Shown here in pieces: positions 31,542 to 40,840 of a stretch of 64,000 nt of DNA. The notes under the pieces are model-generated. The model ran no database searches. It was not told the DNA's origin and was given only the letters and a program-made list of their open reading frames with translations. The stretch is from NCBI RefSeq assembly GCF_002263495.1, contig NZ_CP022753.1:1860001-1924000 (forward strand), in the 5' to 3' direction. The DNA comes from Nocardiopsis gilva YIM 90087. Lineage in GTDB: Bacteria; Actinomycetota; Actinomycetes; Streptosporangiales; Streptosporangiaceae. Every line of letters starts with the position of its first letter. Within the stretch, counting starts at the first letter, position 1. The position numbers were made by a program, and so were the translations under genes.

Positions 31542-32659
31542 AATCGCAGTCGCGACCGGACGGGCAGCCCGAGGACGACGCCGATCGGCGCGAATCGGGC
31601 GGCCCGGCCGATGACACTGGCTCCCCCATGACCGATCATGGGGGAGCCAGAGTTGTATCCGGGGGTACCGGGAACACTGCGTCAGATGAGGGTTCGGCCG
31701 CGGAGGCGGTCGGCACGGAGGAGAGCGTTGGCAAGACGATGAGCGCCAAGAACGAGGGGTCGAAGGAGAAGCAGGGTTCCTTCTGGAAGGAGCTGCCGAT
31801 CCTGATCGTGATCGCGCTGGTCCTGGCGTTCGTCATCAAGACGTGGGTCGTCCAGGCGTTCTACATCCCGTCGAAGTCAATGGAGGAGACCCTCCTCGTC
31901 GGTGACCGCGTGCTGGTCAACAAGCTCGTCTACCAGGTGCGCGACATCAAACGGGGCGACGTCGTGGTCTTCAACGGCTCCGGCTCCTGGGACGAGGGCG
32001 AGACCGTGGTCGTGGAGGAGCCGACCAACCCGGTCTCGCGGCTGTTCACCTGGGTGGGCCAGCAGCTCGGGGTGCAGCCCACCGGCAAGGACTACATCAA
32101 GCGCGTCATCGCGCTGCCCGGCGACACCGTCGCGTGCTGCGACGCGGAGAACCGGGTTACCGTCAACGGGGTCCCGCTGGACGAGGAGGACTACCTCTTC
32201 CCGGGCAGCGCCGCCACCGAAACCGAGTTCGGCCCCGTGACCGTGCCCGAGGGCCGGGTGTGGCTCATGGGCGACCACCGCGCCATCTCCTATGACTCCC
32301 GGCTGCACCAGAACGACCCGGGGGAGGGGAGCGTCGCCATCGACAGCGTGGTCGGCCGCGCCTTCGTGATCGTCTGGCCGCTGGACCGGTGGGGCACCTT
32401 GCCCATCCCCGACACGTTCGAGAAGCTGAACGACGAGACCGCGGAGGGGAAGAAGTCGGCGAGCGGATCGGACGTCGGGGGTGAGCCCGATCTGGCGAGC
32501 GCGCCCGTGGCGGCCGCCGCGCTTCCGTTCGCCCCCTTGCCCTCGGAACCGCCGCTGCCGTCCCCCTCCACCTGGGCGGACGCCGCGCCCAGCGGGCGCT
32601 GCGCCGGCGGTTCCGGAAGTCACACGCCGAAGATTCCGGGATTGATCGCGCGCGGTTGA
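31529..32659 (+). CDS. lepB: Signal peptidase I
   Basis: 376 residues from ATG 31529. LepB cleaves signal peptides on the outer membrane face. An acidic, disordered head (about residues 1-88) precedes a transmembrane helix (ILIVIALVLAFVIKTWVVQAFYI). The catalytic Ser is in PSKSMEETLLVGD and the Lys in KDYIKRVIALPGD; box E GDHRAISYDSR is present. The Ala/Pro/Ser tail after about 305 is disordered. ATG 31739 (MSAKNEGSKEK) is an alternative start giving the usual shorter head. A strong hairpin at 31617-31650 lies inside the first part. Confidence 0.93.
   Translation: MSNEESQSRPDGQPEDDADRRESGGPADDTGSPMTDHGGARVVSGGTGNTASDEGSAAEAVGTEESVGKTMSAKNEGSKEKQGSFWKELPILIVIALVLAFVIKTWVVQAFYIPSKSMEETLLVGDRVLVNKLVYQVRDIKRGDVVVFNGSGSWDEGETVVVEEPTNPVSRLFTWVGQQLGVQPTGKDYIKRVIALPGDTVACCDAENRVTVNGVPLDEEDYLFPGSAATETEFGPVTVPEGRVWLMGDHRAISYDSRLHQNDPGEGSVAIDSVVGRAFVIVWPLDRWGTLPIPDTFEKLNDETAEGKKSASGSDVGGEPDLASAPVAAAALPFAPLPSEPPLPSPSTWADAAPSGRCAGGSGSHTPKIPGLIARG
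31617..31650 (+). repeat. Very stable 15-bp hairpin inside the lepB head
   Basis: CTGGCTCCCCCATGA (31617-31631) and TCATGGGGGAGCCAG (31636-31650) are perfect complements with a 4-base loop. It looks like an intrinsic attenuator or terminator but lies within the lepB reading frame as drawn from 31529. Confidence 0.85.
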
Positions 32660-32801
32660 CATGTGTCGCATCATGGATTCAGTGACGACGGATTCGTCGG
32701 CCCCCGCACCGGGGCGACGACGTCACCGACACGTGTACAGCGACGGGGTCGAAGGGGGCCAGAAGACCGAACCGGGAGTGCACGACGAAAGCGAGCGCGA
32801 A

Positions 32802-33125
32802 ATGAGTTCTGAGGACCTGGAGAAGTACGAAGCCGAGATGGAGCTGCAGCTCTATCGCGAGTACCGGGATGTTGTCGGCCTCTTCGGGTACGTGGTGGAG
32901 ACCGAGCGCAGGTTCTACCTCACCAACCACGTCGACCTCCAGCCGCGCAGCACCGAGAACGGTGAGATGTACTTCGAGGTCACGATGGAAGACGCCTGGG
33001 TGTGGGATATGTACCGCCCCGCCCGGTTCGTCCGCAACGTGCGCGTGGTGACGTTCAAGGACGTCAACGTCGAAGAGATCACCAAGTCCGACCTCGAGGT
33101 CCCCGGTTCCGGCCATACGGTCTAG
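32802..33125 (+). CDS. DUF2469 family protein
   Basis: 107 residues from ATG 32802 (MSSEDLEKYEAEMELQLYREYRDVVGLF...). DUF2469 proteins are highly conserved small actinobacterial proteins, encoded between signal peptidase/RNase HII and yraN; their role is unknown. The ETERRFYLTNHVDLQ and EDAWVWDMYRPARFVRNVRVVTFKDVNVEE core is complete. An in-frame extension upstream to 32661 is not conserved in relatives. rnhB, usually just upstream, is absent. Confidence 0.92.
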   Translation: MSSEDLEKYEAEMELQLYREYRDVVGLFGYVVETERRFYLTNHVDLQPRSTENGEMYFEVTMEDAWVWDMYRPARFVRNVRVVTFKDVNVEEITKSDLEVPGSGHTV

Positions 33126-33200
33126 GGAATCCCGACGACGTCTCCCGATCCCGTCGCCTGACCACCTGCGGTTCCCCGGTGGCCCAAGGCGACTCACCAT

Positions 33201-33227
33201 CGCATGACCGGCCCCTCCGGTCATGCG
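33201..33227 (+). terminator. Intrinsic terminator after DUF2469
   Basis: CGCATGACCGG (33201-33211) and CCGGTCATGCG (33217-33227) form a perfect 11-bp stem with a 5-base loop, followed by ATATTTCT, a moderate U-tract. Confidence 0.85.
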
Positions 33228-33385
33228 ATATTTCTGTGTGCGCCGCCTGGTGAGCGAGTCTCACCTCTCCTCCACGCCCGCCCCCGCGCCAGAGGTGGTG
33301 GGCGACGGGTTATCCACAGCCGGAGAAACGTGGGTCGCGCCGGACGCCGCCGTCCCCGCACTTTGGGGCGGGGAGGTGATCGCAT

Positions 33386-33766
33386 ATGGCGATCGACGTC
33401 CGGGCGTGGGTCCGGCGCAGGATGGACCTGGGGCGGCGAGGAGAGGAGCTCGCCGCGGCGTTTCTGGAGCGTCAGGGGATGCGCGTCCTGGCGCGCAACT
33501 GGCGATGTCCCCAAGGGGAGATCGACATCGTGGCGCGTTCCGGGTCCACACTCGTCATCGCGGAAGTGAAGACGCGGACCAGCGTGCGGTTCGGGTCGCC
33601 ACTGGAGGCGGTCGATCGCCGCAAGCGCGATCGGCTGCGCATGCTGGCGCGGCTGTGGTCGGAACGCAACGGCGCAGCCGCCGCTCGGGTCCGGATCGAC
33701 GTCATCGCCGTCCTGGTCCGCTCCGACGGCCGCACCTATGTCGGCCACCATCGGGCGGTGGCGTGA
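33386..33766 (+). CDS. yraN: YraN/UPF0102 nuclease-fold protein
   Basis: 126 residues from ATG 33386. YraN proteins have a restriction-endonuclease-like fold. GRRGEELAAAFLERQGMRVLARNWRCPQGEIDIVARSG holds the E...GEID residues and VIAEVKTRTS the ExK motif, so the nuclease centre is complete. They precede comM-dprA and may act in DNA uptake or recombination; direct function is unproven. comM starts one base after the stop. Confidence 0.94.
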   Translation: MAIDVRAWVRRRMDLGRRGEELAAAFLERQGMRVLARNWRCPQGEIDIVARSGSTLVIAEVKTRTSVRFGSPLEAVDRRKRDRLRMLARLWSERNGAAAARVRIDVIAVLVRSDGRTYVGHHRAVA

Positions 33767-33767
33767 G

Positions 33768-35297
33768 ATGGGTCTGGCACGCGTCCGGTCCATGGCCCTG
33801 ATCGGGGTCGATGGGCACATCGTGGAAGTCGAGGCGCACATCGGTGACGGTCCCGCGGGGCTCACCCTGGTCGGGCTGCCCGATACCGCCCTGCGCGAGG
33901 CCCGCGACCGCATCCGCGCGGCCCTCGTCAACTCAGGCGAGCGCTGGCCGGAGGGCCACATCACAGTTAGCCTGTCGCCCGCCAGCTTGCCCAAGCGCGG
34001 CAGCGGATTCGACCTCGCGATCGCCGCCGCCGTCATCGCTGCCGACGGCGCCATCCCGGTCGAAGGCGTCCAGAACTCCGTCTTCCTCGCCGAGCTCGGC
34101 CTCGACGGCCGCACCCGCGCGGTCACCGGGGTACTGCCCGCCGTCCTGTCCGGAGTCCGCGCCGGATATCCGAGCTTCGTGGTCGCGCGCGGCAACGCGG
34201 ACGAGGCCCGGCTCGTCCCGGACGCCGAAGTCGAGCCCACCGCCTCACTCGCCGAACTCTTCGCCCGGCTGCGCGGCCACCCCGTCGAACTGTCACTCTT
34301 CGACGAGGAGACCGAGTCCGCCGCCCCGGCACCACGCCCAGCGCGCCACCTGGATCTCGCGGACGTCCTCGGACAGCCCGTGGCCCGCCGCGCGGTCGAG
34401 ATCGCGGCGGCCGGAGGCCACCACCTGATGCTCGTCGGCCCGCCGGGAACCGGCAAGAGCCTGCTGGCCGAGCGCCTGCCGACCATCCTCCCGCCCCTCA
34501 GCCAGGCGGAGGCCATCGAAGTCACCGCCGTCCACTCGGTGGCCGGGGAGCTTCCCGAAGGCTCGCCGCTGGTCGACCGCCCTCCGTTCTGCGCGCCGCA
34601 CCACACCGCCACCCGGGCCGCGATGGTCGGCGGCGGCAGTTCGCGGCTCCACCCGGGCTGCGTGTCGCTGGCCCACCGGGGCTGCCTGTTCCTGGACGAG
34701 GCCCCGGAATTCGACCGCAACGTCCTCGACTCGCTGCGGCAACCCCTGGAGAGCGGGGAGGTGACGGTGTCCCGGGTGGCGGCCACCGCGCTCTTCCCGG
34801 CACGATTCCTCCTGGTACTCGCCGCCAATCCGTGCCCATGCGGGAAAGGCGGCCCGGCCTGCGTGTGCCCGTCGGTGCGGCGCCGCCGCTACCTGGCGCG
34901 GCTGTCCGGACCGCTGCTCGACCGTGTCGACTTGAAGGTCGAGCTACAGCCGGTCGCGAACGCCGAACTTCTCGCCGACCGTGCCTTCGCCGAGTCGTCC
35001 GCGACCGTCGGCGAACGCGTGGTCCAGGCCCGGGAGCGGGCGGCCAAGCGGCTCGCCGCGACACCGTGGTCCACGAACGCCGAGATTCCCGGTGCGGAGC
35101 TGAGACGCCGCTTCCCGGTCGCGTCCGACGCGCTGCGCCTCCTCGGCGCGGCACTCGATCGCGGCGAGGTCAGCGCCCGGGGTGTCGACCGCGCCCTGCG
35201 CGTCGCCTGGACCCTGGCCGATCTGGCGGGGCGTGGTGAGCCCGGGATCGACGACACCGCCTACGCGTTCGCGCTCTGGTCGGGGCGGGCGCAGTGA
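33768..35297 (+). CDS. comM: ComM/YifB family AAA+ ATPase
   Basis: 509 residues. ComM is a hexameric branch-migration helicase promoting recombination of incoming DNA. Domains: an N-terminal Lon-like domain (about 1-175), the Mg-chelatase AAA+ core with Walker A VGPPGTGKS (about 224-232), and Walker B GCLFLDEAPEF, then an internal zinc-type Cys cluster (NPCPCGKGGPACVCPS) and a C-terminal helical bundle. ATG 33768 is one base after yraN; dprA overlaps the stop by 4 bases. Confidence 0.95.
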   Translation: MGLARVRSMALIGVDGHIVEVEAHIGDGPAGLTLVGLPDTALREARDRIRAALVNSGERWPEGHITVSLSPASLPKRGSGFDLAIAAAVIAADGAIPVEGVQNSVFLAELGLDGRTRAVTGVLPAVLSGVRAGYPSFVVARGNADEARLVPDAEVEPTASLAELFARLRGHPVELSLFDEETESAAPAPRPARHLDLADVLGQPVARRAVEIAAAGGHHLMLVGPPGTGKSLLAERLPTILPPLSQAEAIEVTAVHSVAGELPEGSPLVDRPPFCAPHHTATRAAMVGGGSSRLHPGCVSLAHRGCLFLDEAPEFDRNVLDSLRQPLESGEVTVSRVAATALFPARFLLVLAANPCPCGKGGPACVCPSVRRRRYLARLSGPLLDRVDLKVELQPVANAELLADRAFAESSATVGERVVQARERAAKRLAATPWSTNAEIPGAELRRRFPVASDALRLLGAALDRGEVSARGVDRALRVAWTLADLAGRGEPGIDDTAYAFALWSGRAQ

Positions 35298-36460
35298 GCG
35301 GCGCGCCGACGGACGACGCCCGAGCGCGTGCCTGCCTCACCGCCGCGGCCGACGCCGGAGATCCTCTCATGGGCGCGCTGATCGGCGAGCACGGCGCCGC
35401 CGAGATCTGGGCCGCGCTGCGCGCCGGGACCAAGCTTCCCGATGTGGAAGGAACGGACACACAACAGCGATCGACCCGCACCGCCAGGCAGGAGCGGTGG
35501 CGCGCCCGTGCTCAGGGGATCGACCCCGATGCCCTGCTGTCCGCGTCAGCCGAGATGGGAGGGCGGCTGGTCGTTCCCGGAGACCCGGAATGGCCCGGAC
35601 GGTTGGACCGGCTGGGGCAGCGGCGCCCCTACGCACTGTGGCTGCGTGGCGTCCAGGACCTGCGCAACGCCTGCCTGAGGTCGGTGGCGATGGTGGGCTC
35701 CCGTGCCGCTACCGGTTACGGACTGCACGTCGCGGCGGACCTGGCCTGCGGGCTCGCCGAACGCTCCTGGTCGGTGGTCTCCGGCGGCGCCTACGGTATC
35801 GACGGAGCCGCGCATCGCGGGGCACTCGCGGGCGGGGCGCCCACCGTCGCCGTCCTCGCCTGCGGGCTCGACATCGACTACCCGCGCGGGCATGAGGCCC
35901 TGTTCGTCGACATCGCCGCGCGTGGCACGCTGGTCAGCGAACACCCACGCGGGACCGTCCCCACCCGGCACGGATTCCTGGTTCGGAACAGGATCATCGC
36001 CGCGCTGACCCCGGGCACCGTCGTGGTCGAGGCGGGACTGCGCAGCGGCGCGCTGAACACGGCCCGGCACGCGCAGGACCTGTGCAGTGTGCTCATGGCG
36101 GTACCCGGACCGGTCACCTCCGCACTCTCAGCCGGCTGCCACCGGCTGCTTCGGGAGTGGCAGGCCGCCTGTGTCACCGACGCCGCCGACGTCGCCGAAC
36201 AGCTCGGCCCGATCGGCGAGGAGCTGCGTCCTGGCGGCGGCACCGCACTGGCACGCGACGGCCTGGACGAAGAGTCGCGGCGCGTCCTCGACGCCGTCCC
36301 GGACCGCAGGGGAACCGGAACCGCCACCATCGCCCTCGCAGCGGATCTGGATCTCGACGCCGCCCTGGGGCGCCTGGGACTGCTCGCGGCCGGTGGTTTC
36401 ATCGAACGGTGTGCCGAGGGCTGGCGCACCCGTCCTGACAGTGGCATGCAGGAGAGATGA
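35294..36460 (+). CDS. dprA: DNA-processing protein DprA
   Basis: 388 residues, GTG 35294 overlapping the comM stop. DprA loads RecA on single-stranded DNA during transformation. The Rossmann core has VGSRAATGYG and the RNRIIAAL segment; a DprA winged helix follows (about 315-380). The presence of yraN-comM-dprA alone does not prove natural competence in this group. Confidence 0.95.
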   Translation: MSGAPTDDARARACLTAAADAGDPLMGALIGEHGAAEIWAALRAGTKLPDVEGTDTQQRSTRTARQERWRARAQGIDPDALLSASAEMGGRLVVPGDPEWPGRLDRLGQRRPYALWLRGVQDLRNACLRSVAMVGSRAATGYGLHVAADLACGLAERSWSVVSGGAYGIDGAAHRGALAGGAPTVAVLACGLDIDYPRGHEALFVDIAARGTLVSEHPRGTVPTRHGFLVRNRIIAALTPGTVVVEAGLRSGALNTARHAQDLCSVLMAVPGPVTSALSAGCHRLLREWQAACVTDAADVAEQLGPIGEELRPGGGTALARDGLDEESRRVLDAVPDRRGTGTATIALAADLDLDAALGRLGLLAAGGFIERCAEGWRTRPDSGMQER

Positions 36461-36527
36461 GCTGGAGCGAATGATCCGCGGCGGCACGGCTACGTCCTTA
36501 AATCGGTGCTGTGACGGGCCTGAAGGG

Positions 36528-36533
36528 TAATGT
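36528..36533 (+). promoter_or_regulatory. -10 box of the RidA gene, leaderless start
   Basis: TAATGT ends 6 bases before ATG 36540, a spacing typical of leaderless actinobacterial transcripts. No clear -35 element. Confidence 0.5.
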
Positions 36534-36539
36534 TGCGCC

Positions 36540-36917
36540 ATGACGAGGAACTACAGCGCCGCATTCCTGGCGGATGGACCGCTTGTTTTCGTCTCCGGTC
36601 AGACTCCCGAGGCCCCGGATGGCAGTGTCGCCTCCGGTGACGCCGTGGAGCAGACCCGGCAGGTCTTCCGCAACGTTGAGGCGGCTCTCGCTCCATACCA
36701 GGCGGATCTCCGGAATCTGGTCAAGGTCACCTACTACCTGCGGCATATCGCCGACCTGCAGGCCGTCCGGCAGGTGCTGAACGAGTTCCTCGTGCAACAG
36801 CCACGTCCAGCCAGCACCCTCCTCGAAGTGACCGGGTTGGTCGACTCCCGCTTTCTGGTGGAGATCGACGCCGTGGCGTGCCTGCCCGGCTCGGGTGGTC
36901 GCAGCGAGGCGAGATGA
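36540..36917 (+). CDS. RidA (YjgF/UK114) family enamine/imine deaminase
   Basis: 125 residues (MTRNYSAAFLADGPLVFVSGQTPE...). RidA proteins are trimers that hydrolyse reactive 2-aminoacrylate from PLP enzymes. The FVSGQTP start and C-terminal STLLEVTGLVDSRFLVEIDAVACL are family signatures. The usual substrate-binding Arg is not in the canonical RxxVEVxxxA place (STLLEVTGL instead), so the subgroup or substrate may differ. xerC overlaps the stop by four bases. Confidence 0.86.
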   Translation: MTRNYSAAFLADGPLVFVSGQTPEAPDGSVASGDAVEQTRQVFRNVEAALAPYQADLRNLVKVTYYLRHIADLQAVRQVLNEFLVQQPRPASTLLEVTGLVDSRFLVEIDAVACLPGSGGRSEAR

Positions 36918-37873
36918 GTGAGGACCAGCCCGCACACGAGACGAGCCGGGAGCAGGGCGACGCCGACGCGGAGTCGCAGGCGGGGCATGCCGAGCTCCTC
37001 GCTGAGTTCCGCGGCCACCTCGAAGGCGCGGGGCGTTCGCCGCACACGGTCCGTGCCTACCTCAGCGACCTGCGCGGCCTCCTTGGCCACCTCGACGATA
37101 CCGGTCGCGGAATCCAGGACATCGACATCGCGCTGCTGCGCGACTGGCTCTCCCGGTCGCATGCGGCGGGCGCGGCCCGCTCCACCATGGCGCGGCGCAC
37201 GGCCGCGGCGCGCGGCTTCACCGCCTTCCTGTATCGCTCCGGGCGGCTAGCGGTCGACCCGGGGCCGCTGCTCGCCACTCCGGCCCCACGGCGCCCGCTC
37301 CCCGACGTCCTCGACGAGGAACAGGCCCACACCGCACTGCGGCCGAACGGGGAGGACGACGATTCCCCGACCGCGCTCCGCCGCACCGCCATCGTCGAAG
37401 TCCTCTATGCCACCGGCATCCGCGTGGCCGAGCTGTGCGCGCTCGATCTCGACGACGTCGACCGCGAACGCCGCACCCTGCTCGTCCATGGCAAGGGCGC
37501 CAAGGACCGCGTCGTGCCCATCGGCGTCCCAGCGCTGGACGCGGTGGACCGCTGGTTGCACGCGGGACGCCCGCACTGGGCGAACGCCGGCAGCGGACCC
37601 GCGCTCTTCCTCGGTGCGCGCGGGGGGAGGCTGGGCACCCGCACGGCCCGTCGCGACGTCCACGAACGCATGCGGCACGAGGAGACGGGCGACGACATCA
37701 GCCCGCACGGCCTGCGGCACAGCGCCGCCACCCACCTGCTGAACGGTGGCGCCGACCTGCGCAGCGTCCAGGAGATCCTGGGCCACGCCTCACTGCGCAG
37801 CACCCAGATCTACACCCACGTCTCCATCGAGCGGCTCACCCGCGCCTACAACCAGGCCCACCCCCGCGCGTGA
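36914..37873 (+). CDS. xerC: Tyrosine recombinase XerC
   Basis: 319 residues from ATG 36914. Xer recombinases resolve chromosome dimers at dif. A SAM-like N-terminal domain comes first (SPHTVRAYLSDLRGLLGHL), then the catalytic domain with Arg in GIRVAELCALD, Lys in HGKGAKDRVVP, HGLRHSAATH (H-x-x-R), GHAS and the Tyr in STQIYTHVS. Position after dprA and before the M23 peptidase and rpsB is the actinobacterial arrangement. It overlaps the RidA gene by 4 bases and, on the other strand, the M23 gene by 84 bases. Confidence 0.95.
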   Translation: MSEDQPAHETSREQGDADAESQAGHAELLAEFRGHLEGAGRSPHTVRAYLSDLRGLLGHLDDTGRGIQDIDIALLRDWLSRSHAAGAARSTMARRTAAARGFTAFLYRSGRLAVDPGPLLATPAPRRPLPDVLDEEQAHTALRPNGEDDDSPTALRRTAIVEVLYATGIRVAELCALDLDDVDRERRTLLVHGKGAKDRVVPIGVPALDAVDRWLHAGRPHWANAGSGPALFLGARGGRLGTRTARRDVHERMRHEETGDDISPHGLRHSAATHLLNGGADLRSVQEILGHASLRSTQIYTHVSIERLTRAYNQAHPRA

Positions 37874-38434
37874 CGCGCGTCCGGTGCCCAGCACCGGAAG
37901 GAGCCGGATCTCGCCCATGCCGAGGAGCGCCAGGGGATCCAGGTAGGCGCGATCGCGCAGCAACCCCCAGTGCAGACAGGCCCGCCGACCGCAGTGGCGC
38001 GGCGCGGCCGCGACCGTGCCGATGACGTCCCCGGCATCGACCGGGTCGCCGCGTTCCACCTCCGCCTCGACCGGCAGGTAGGTCGTGCGCAGTTCGCCAT
38101 GGGCGATGCTCACCACACCCGTTCCGGCCACGGGTCCGGCGAAGGCCACCCGACCCGCGCCTGCCGCCATCACCACCGCGCCCTCGTCGGCCGCGAGGTC
38201 GACACCTCGATGCCCCGGCAGCCACCGCTCCTCCGGAGGATCGAACGGGCGGACCACCTCCCGCTTGCCCTCCAGTGGCCACCGCCACGCCGCCTCGCTG
38301 TCCGCCGACGCGGACGTCCCCCGCACCAGGACCAGCAGGACCAGTACGACTAGGGCGACGAATCCGACGGCGACCGCCGCCGACACGAGCGCGGCGATGG
38401 TCGACGACGGTGCGTCTGAGGCCGGAGCACGCAT
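37790..38434 (-). CDS. M23 family (lysostaphin-like) peptidase
   Basis: 214 residues from ATG 38434. M23 metallopeptidases cut peptide bridges in peptidoglycan. An N-terminal transmembrane or signal helix (about 12-34) is followed by the domain with HRGVDLA (His/Asp ligands) and CLHWGLL, where the family's first His of the HxH pair is replaced by Cys, as in related actinobacterial proteins. The tail after LLGMGEIRLL runs through the xerC 3' end in antisense (84 bp overlap). No good ribosome site supports the start, so the N-terminus is uncertain. Confidence 0.86.
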   Translation of the reverse strand: MRAPASDAPSSTIAALVSAAVAVGFVALVVLVLLVLVRGTSASADSEAAWRWPLEGKREVVRPFDPPEERWLPGHRGVDLAADEGAVVMAAGAGRVAFAGPVAGTGVVSIAHGELRTTYLPVEAEVERGDPVDAGDVIGTVAAAPRHCGRRACLHWGLLRDRAYLDPLALLGMGEIRLLPVLGTGRASRAGVGLVVGAGEPLDGDVGVDLGAAQ

Positions 38435-38833
38435 GTGAGGAGAGGACGATGGGATGGGACGGCAGGGGCGAGAGGTGGGAGACCGGTAGCGGCGGCGCGA
38501 GATCTTCATGGACACCAGGGTGGGGAGAGCCCACCCCTCCCGCCACGCGGATCCCGGCTCCTGTGGACGACCAGGCCGCCGACGCACCCCCGGACAACGC
38601 CCCCGACGTGCTTGACATCTCCCCATCGCGGCGTCTCACCGGCGCGCGAGGGCGCTGCTCCGGTTAGAATCTTCTGTGGCTCAACTTGAGTCACCAACTA
38701 CGCACGTCCCCGTGCTTTCCCCGGAAGGGGTCGGTCTTACGGTCCGCGCCGCCGCAGGCGGTGCGGCGGATCGGCCGGGACGTCAGGAACAACCGAGGCG
38801 GGATCCGTCCCGCCGCACAGGAAGGACCCGGTC
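38435..38833. other. Intergenic region with the rpsB leader
   Basis: TAGAAT at 38665-38670 is a good -10 box; the message would start near 38677 and have a 157-base leader. At its start GTGGCTCAACTTGAGTCAC (38676-38694) is a near-perfect dyad. The rest of the leader is GC-rich with GCCGCAGGCGG-type stems, possibly autoregulation of rpsB-tsf. No gene is present. Confidence 0.45.
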
Positions 38834-39742
38834 ATGGCCACCACAGTCGTGACGATCCGTCAGCTGCTCGAGAGCGGCGTCCACTTCGGGCACCAGACCC
38901 GTCGCTGGAACCCGAAGATGAAGCGCTTCATCTTCACCGAGCGCAACGGCATCTACATCATCGACCTGCAGAAGTCGCTCGCCTACATCGACCGCGCCTA
39001 CGAGTTCGTCAAGGAGACGGTCGCCCACGGCGGCACCATCCTCTTCGTCGGCACGAAGAAGCAGGCGCAGGAGGCCATCGACGAGCAGGCTCGCCGCGTC
39101 GGCATGCCCTACGTCAACCAGCGTTGGCTCGGCGGCATGCTCACCAACTTCTCCACCGTCCACAAGCGGCTGCAGCGTCTGAAGGAGCTCGAGGAGATCG
39201 ACTTCGACGACGTCCCCGGCTCCGGCCTGACCAAGAAGGAGCTTCTTGGCCTGCGCCGCGAGAAGGAGAAGCTGGAGCGCACGCTCGGCGGTATCCGCGA
39301 CATGTCCCGCGTGCCCAGCGCCGTGTGGATCGTGGACACCAAGAAGGAGCACATCGCGATCAGCGAGGCTCGCAAGCTGAACATCCCGGTCGTCGCCATC
39401 CTCGACACCAACTGCGACCCGGACGAGGTCGACTACCCGATCCCGGGCAACGACGACGCCATCCGCAGCGTCAGCCTGCTCACCCGCGTCGTCGCCGACG
39501 CGGTCGCCGACGGTCTGCTGGCTCGCTCCGGTGCCTCCACCGACGAGCAGAAGGCCGCCGCCGAGGAGCCGCTGGCCGAGTGGGAGCGGGAGCTCCTCGA
39601 GGGCAAGGGCGAGGAGGCCAAGGCTGAGGCTCCGGCTGAGGCCAAGGACGAGGCCCCGGCCGCTGAGGCTCCGGCTGCTGACGCCGAGGCCCCGGCTGCC
39701 GAGACCCCGGCTGCTGACGCCGAGGCCCCGAAGGAAGACTGA
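38834..39742 (+). CDS. rpsB: Ribosomal protein S2
   Basis: 302 residues. S2 binds late in 30S assembly with bS1. The [40 protein letters not shown] start is canonical; the fold ends near residue 235. The rest is an Ala/Glu/Pro tail with three near-repeats of EAPAADAE type. ATG 38834 follows GGAAGGA. tsf follows after a terminator. Confidence 0.96.
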   Translation: MATTVVTIRQLLESGVHFGHQTRRWNPKMKRFIFTERNGIYIIDLQKSLAYIDRAYEFVKETVAHGGTILFVGTKKQAQEAIDEQARRVGMPYVNQRWLGGMLTNFSTVHKRLQRLKELEEIDFDDVPGSGLTKKELLGLRREKEKLERTLGGIRDMSRVPSAVWIVDTKKEHIAISEARKLNIPVVAILDTNCDPDEVDYPIPGNDDAIRSVSLLTRVVADAVADGLLARSGASTDEQKAAAEEPLAEWERELLEGKGEEAKAEAPAEAKDEAPAAEAPAADAEAPAAETPAADAEAPKED

Positions 39743-39770
39743 GCCGTCGGCCGCCTCAGGTAACGCTCCG

Positions 39771-39816
39771 CCCTCCACACACAAGCCCGCGCCTCGGCGC
39801 GAGCGTGTGTGGAGGG
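39771..39816 (+). terminator. Stem-loop between rpsB and tsf
   Basis: CCCTCCACACAC (39771-39782) pairs with GTGTGTGGAGGG (39805-39816) and a smaller inner stem (GCGCC/GGCGC) fills the loop. It probably sets partial read-through into tsf. Confidence 0.8.
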
Positions 39817-39867
39817 CACCTTTGAGACACCGTAGACCCACTCTCCTAGGGGATGAGAGAAACAGCC

Positions 39868-40704
39868 ATGGCGAACTACACCGCCGCTGACGTCAAGAAG
39901 CTGCGCGACACGACCGGCGCCGGCATGATGGCCTGCAAGAAGGCGCTGGAGGAGCACGACGGCGACTTCGACAAGGCCGTCGAGTTCCTGCGCGTCAAGG
40001 GCGCCAAGGATGTCGGCAAGCGCGCCGACCGCACCGCCGCCAACGGCCTCGTGGTCCTCAAGCAGGACAGCGACTCCGCCGCCGTTCTGGTCGAGCTGAA
40101 CTGCGAGACGGACTTCGTCGCCAAGAACGACCAGTTCCAGGCCCTCGCCAACGGCATCGCCGACTTCGTCGCCGCCAACGACTTCGCCGACGTCGAGACG
40201 CTGCTCGCCGCCGAGTACGCCGACGGCAAGTCCGTGCAGAAGGTCATCGAGGAGACCAGCGCGGTCATCGGCGAGAAGCTGGAGCTGCGCCGCTTCGCCA
40301 AGTACGAGGGCGCCTACGTCGCCAGCTACATGCACAAGTCCGACCCCGACCTTCCCCCGACCATGGGTGTGCTCGTCGAGCTGGACAAGGCCGAGGCCGA
40401 GATCGGCAAGGACCTCGCCCAGCAGATCGCCGCTCTGGCTCCGAAGTACGTGAGCAAGGACGACGTCCCCGCCGACATCGTCGACAACGAGCGCCGCATC
40501 GCCGAGGCCACCGCCCGCGAGGAGGGCAAGCCGGAGCAGGCTCTGCCGAAGATCATCGAGGGCCGCGTCAACGGCTTCTTCAAGGACGCCACGCTGCTCG
40601 GGCAGCCGTTCGTCAAGGACAACAAGAAGACCATCCAGAAGGTGGTCGACGAAGCCGGCGTCACCGTGCGCCGATTCGTCCGGTTCAAGGTCGGCCAGGC
40701 CTAG
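39868..40704 (+). CDS. tsf: Elongation factor Ts
   Basis: 278 residues from ATG 39868 ([27 protein letters not shown]). EF-Ts exchanges GDP on EF-Tu. The UBA-like N-terminal domain, the [14 protein letters not shown]-Tu contact and the [15 protein letters not shown] core are complete. An ATG 15 bases upstream (39853) is nearer to a ribosome-type AGGGG but adds unconserved residues. Confidence 0.96.
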   Translation: MANYTAADVKKLRDTTGAGMMACKKALEEHDGDFDKAVEFLRVKGAKDVGKRADRTAANGLVVLKQDSDSAAVLVELNCETDFVAKNDQFQALANGIADFVAANDFADVETLLAAEYADGKSVQKVIEETSAVIGEKLELRRFAKYEGAYVASYMHKSDPDLPPTMGVLVELDKAEAEIGKDLAQQIAALAPKYVSKDDVPADIVDNERRIAEATAREEGKPEQALPKIIEGRVNGFFKDATLLGQPFVKDNKKTIQKVVDEAGVTVRRFVRFKVGQA

Positions 40705-40720
40705 ACCTTTGACATGATGG

Positions 40721-40751
40721 AGGTGCCGGGGGATTGATTTCCCCGGCACCT
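40721..40751 (+). terminator. Intrinsic terminator after tsf
   Basis: AGGTGCCGGGG (40721-40731) pairs with CCCCGGCACCT (40741-40751), with a 9-base loop, 17 bases past the tsf stop. Confidence 0.85.
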
Positions 40752-40840
40752 TCGGTGGATAAAGGCGGGGTTCGGGCCGAACCTAGGAGGGGACCCCGCG
40801 CCGCAAACCGCTCGGGGGAACCAGAAGGAGGCCGATCGCC

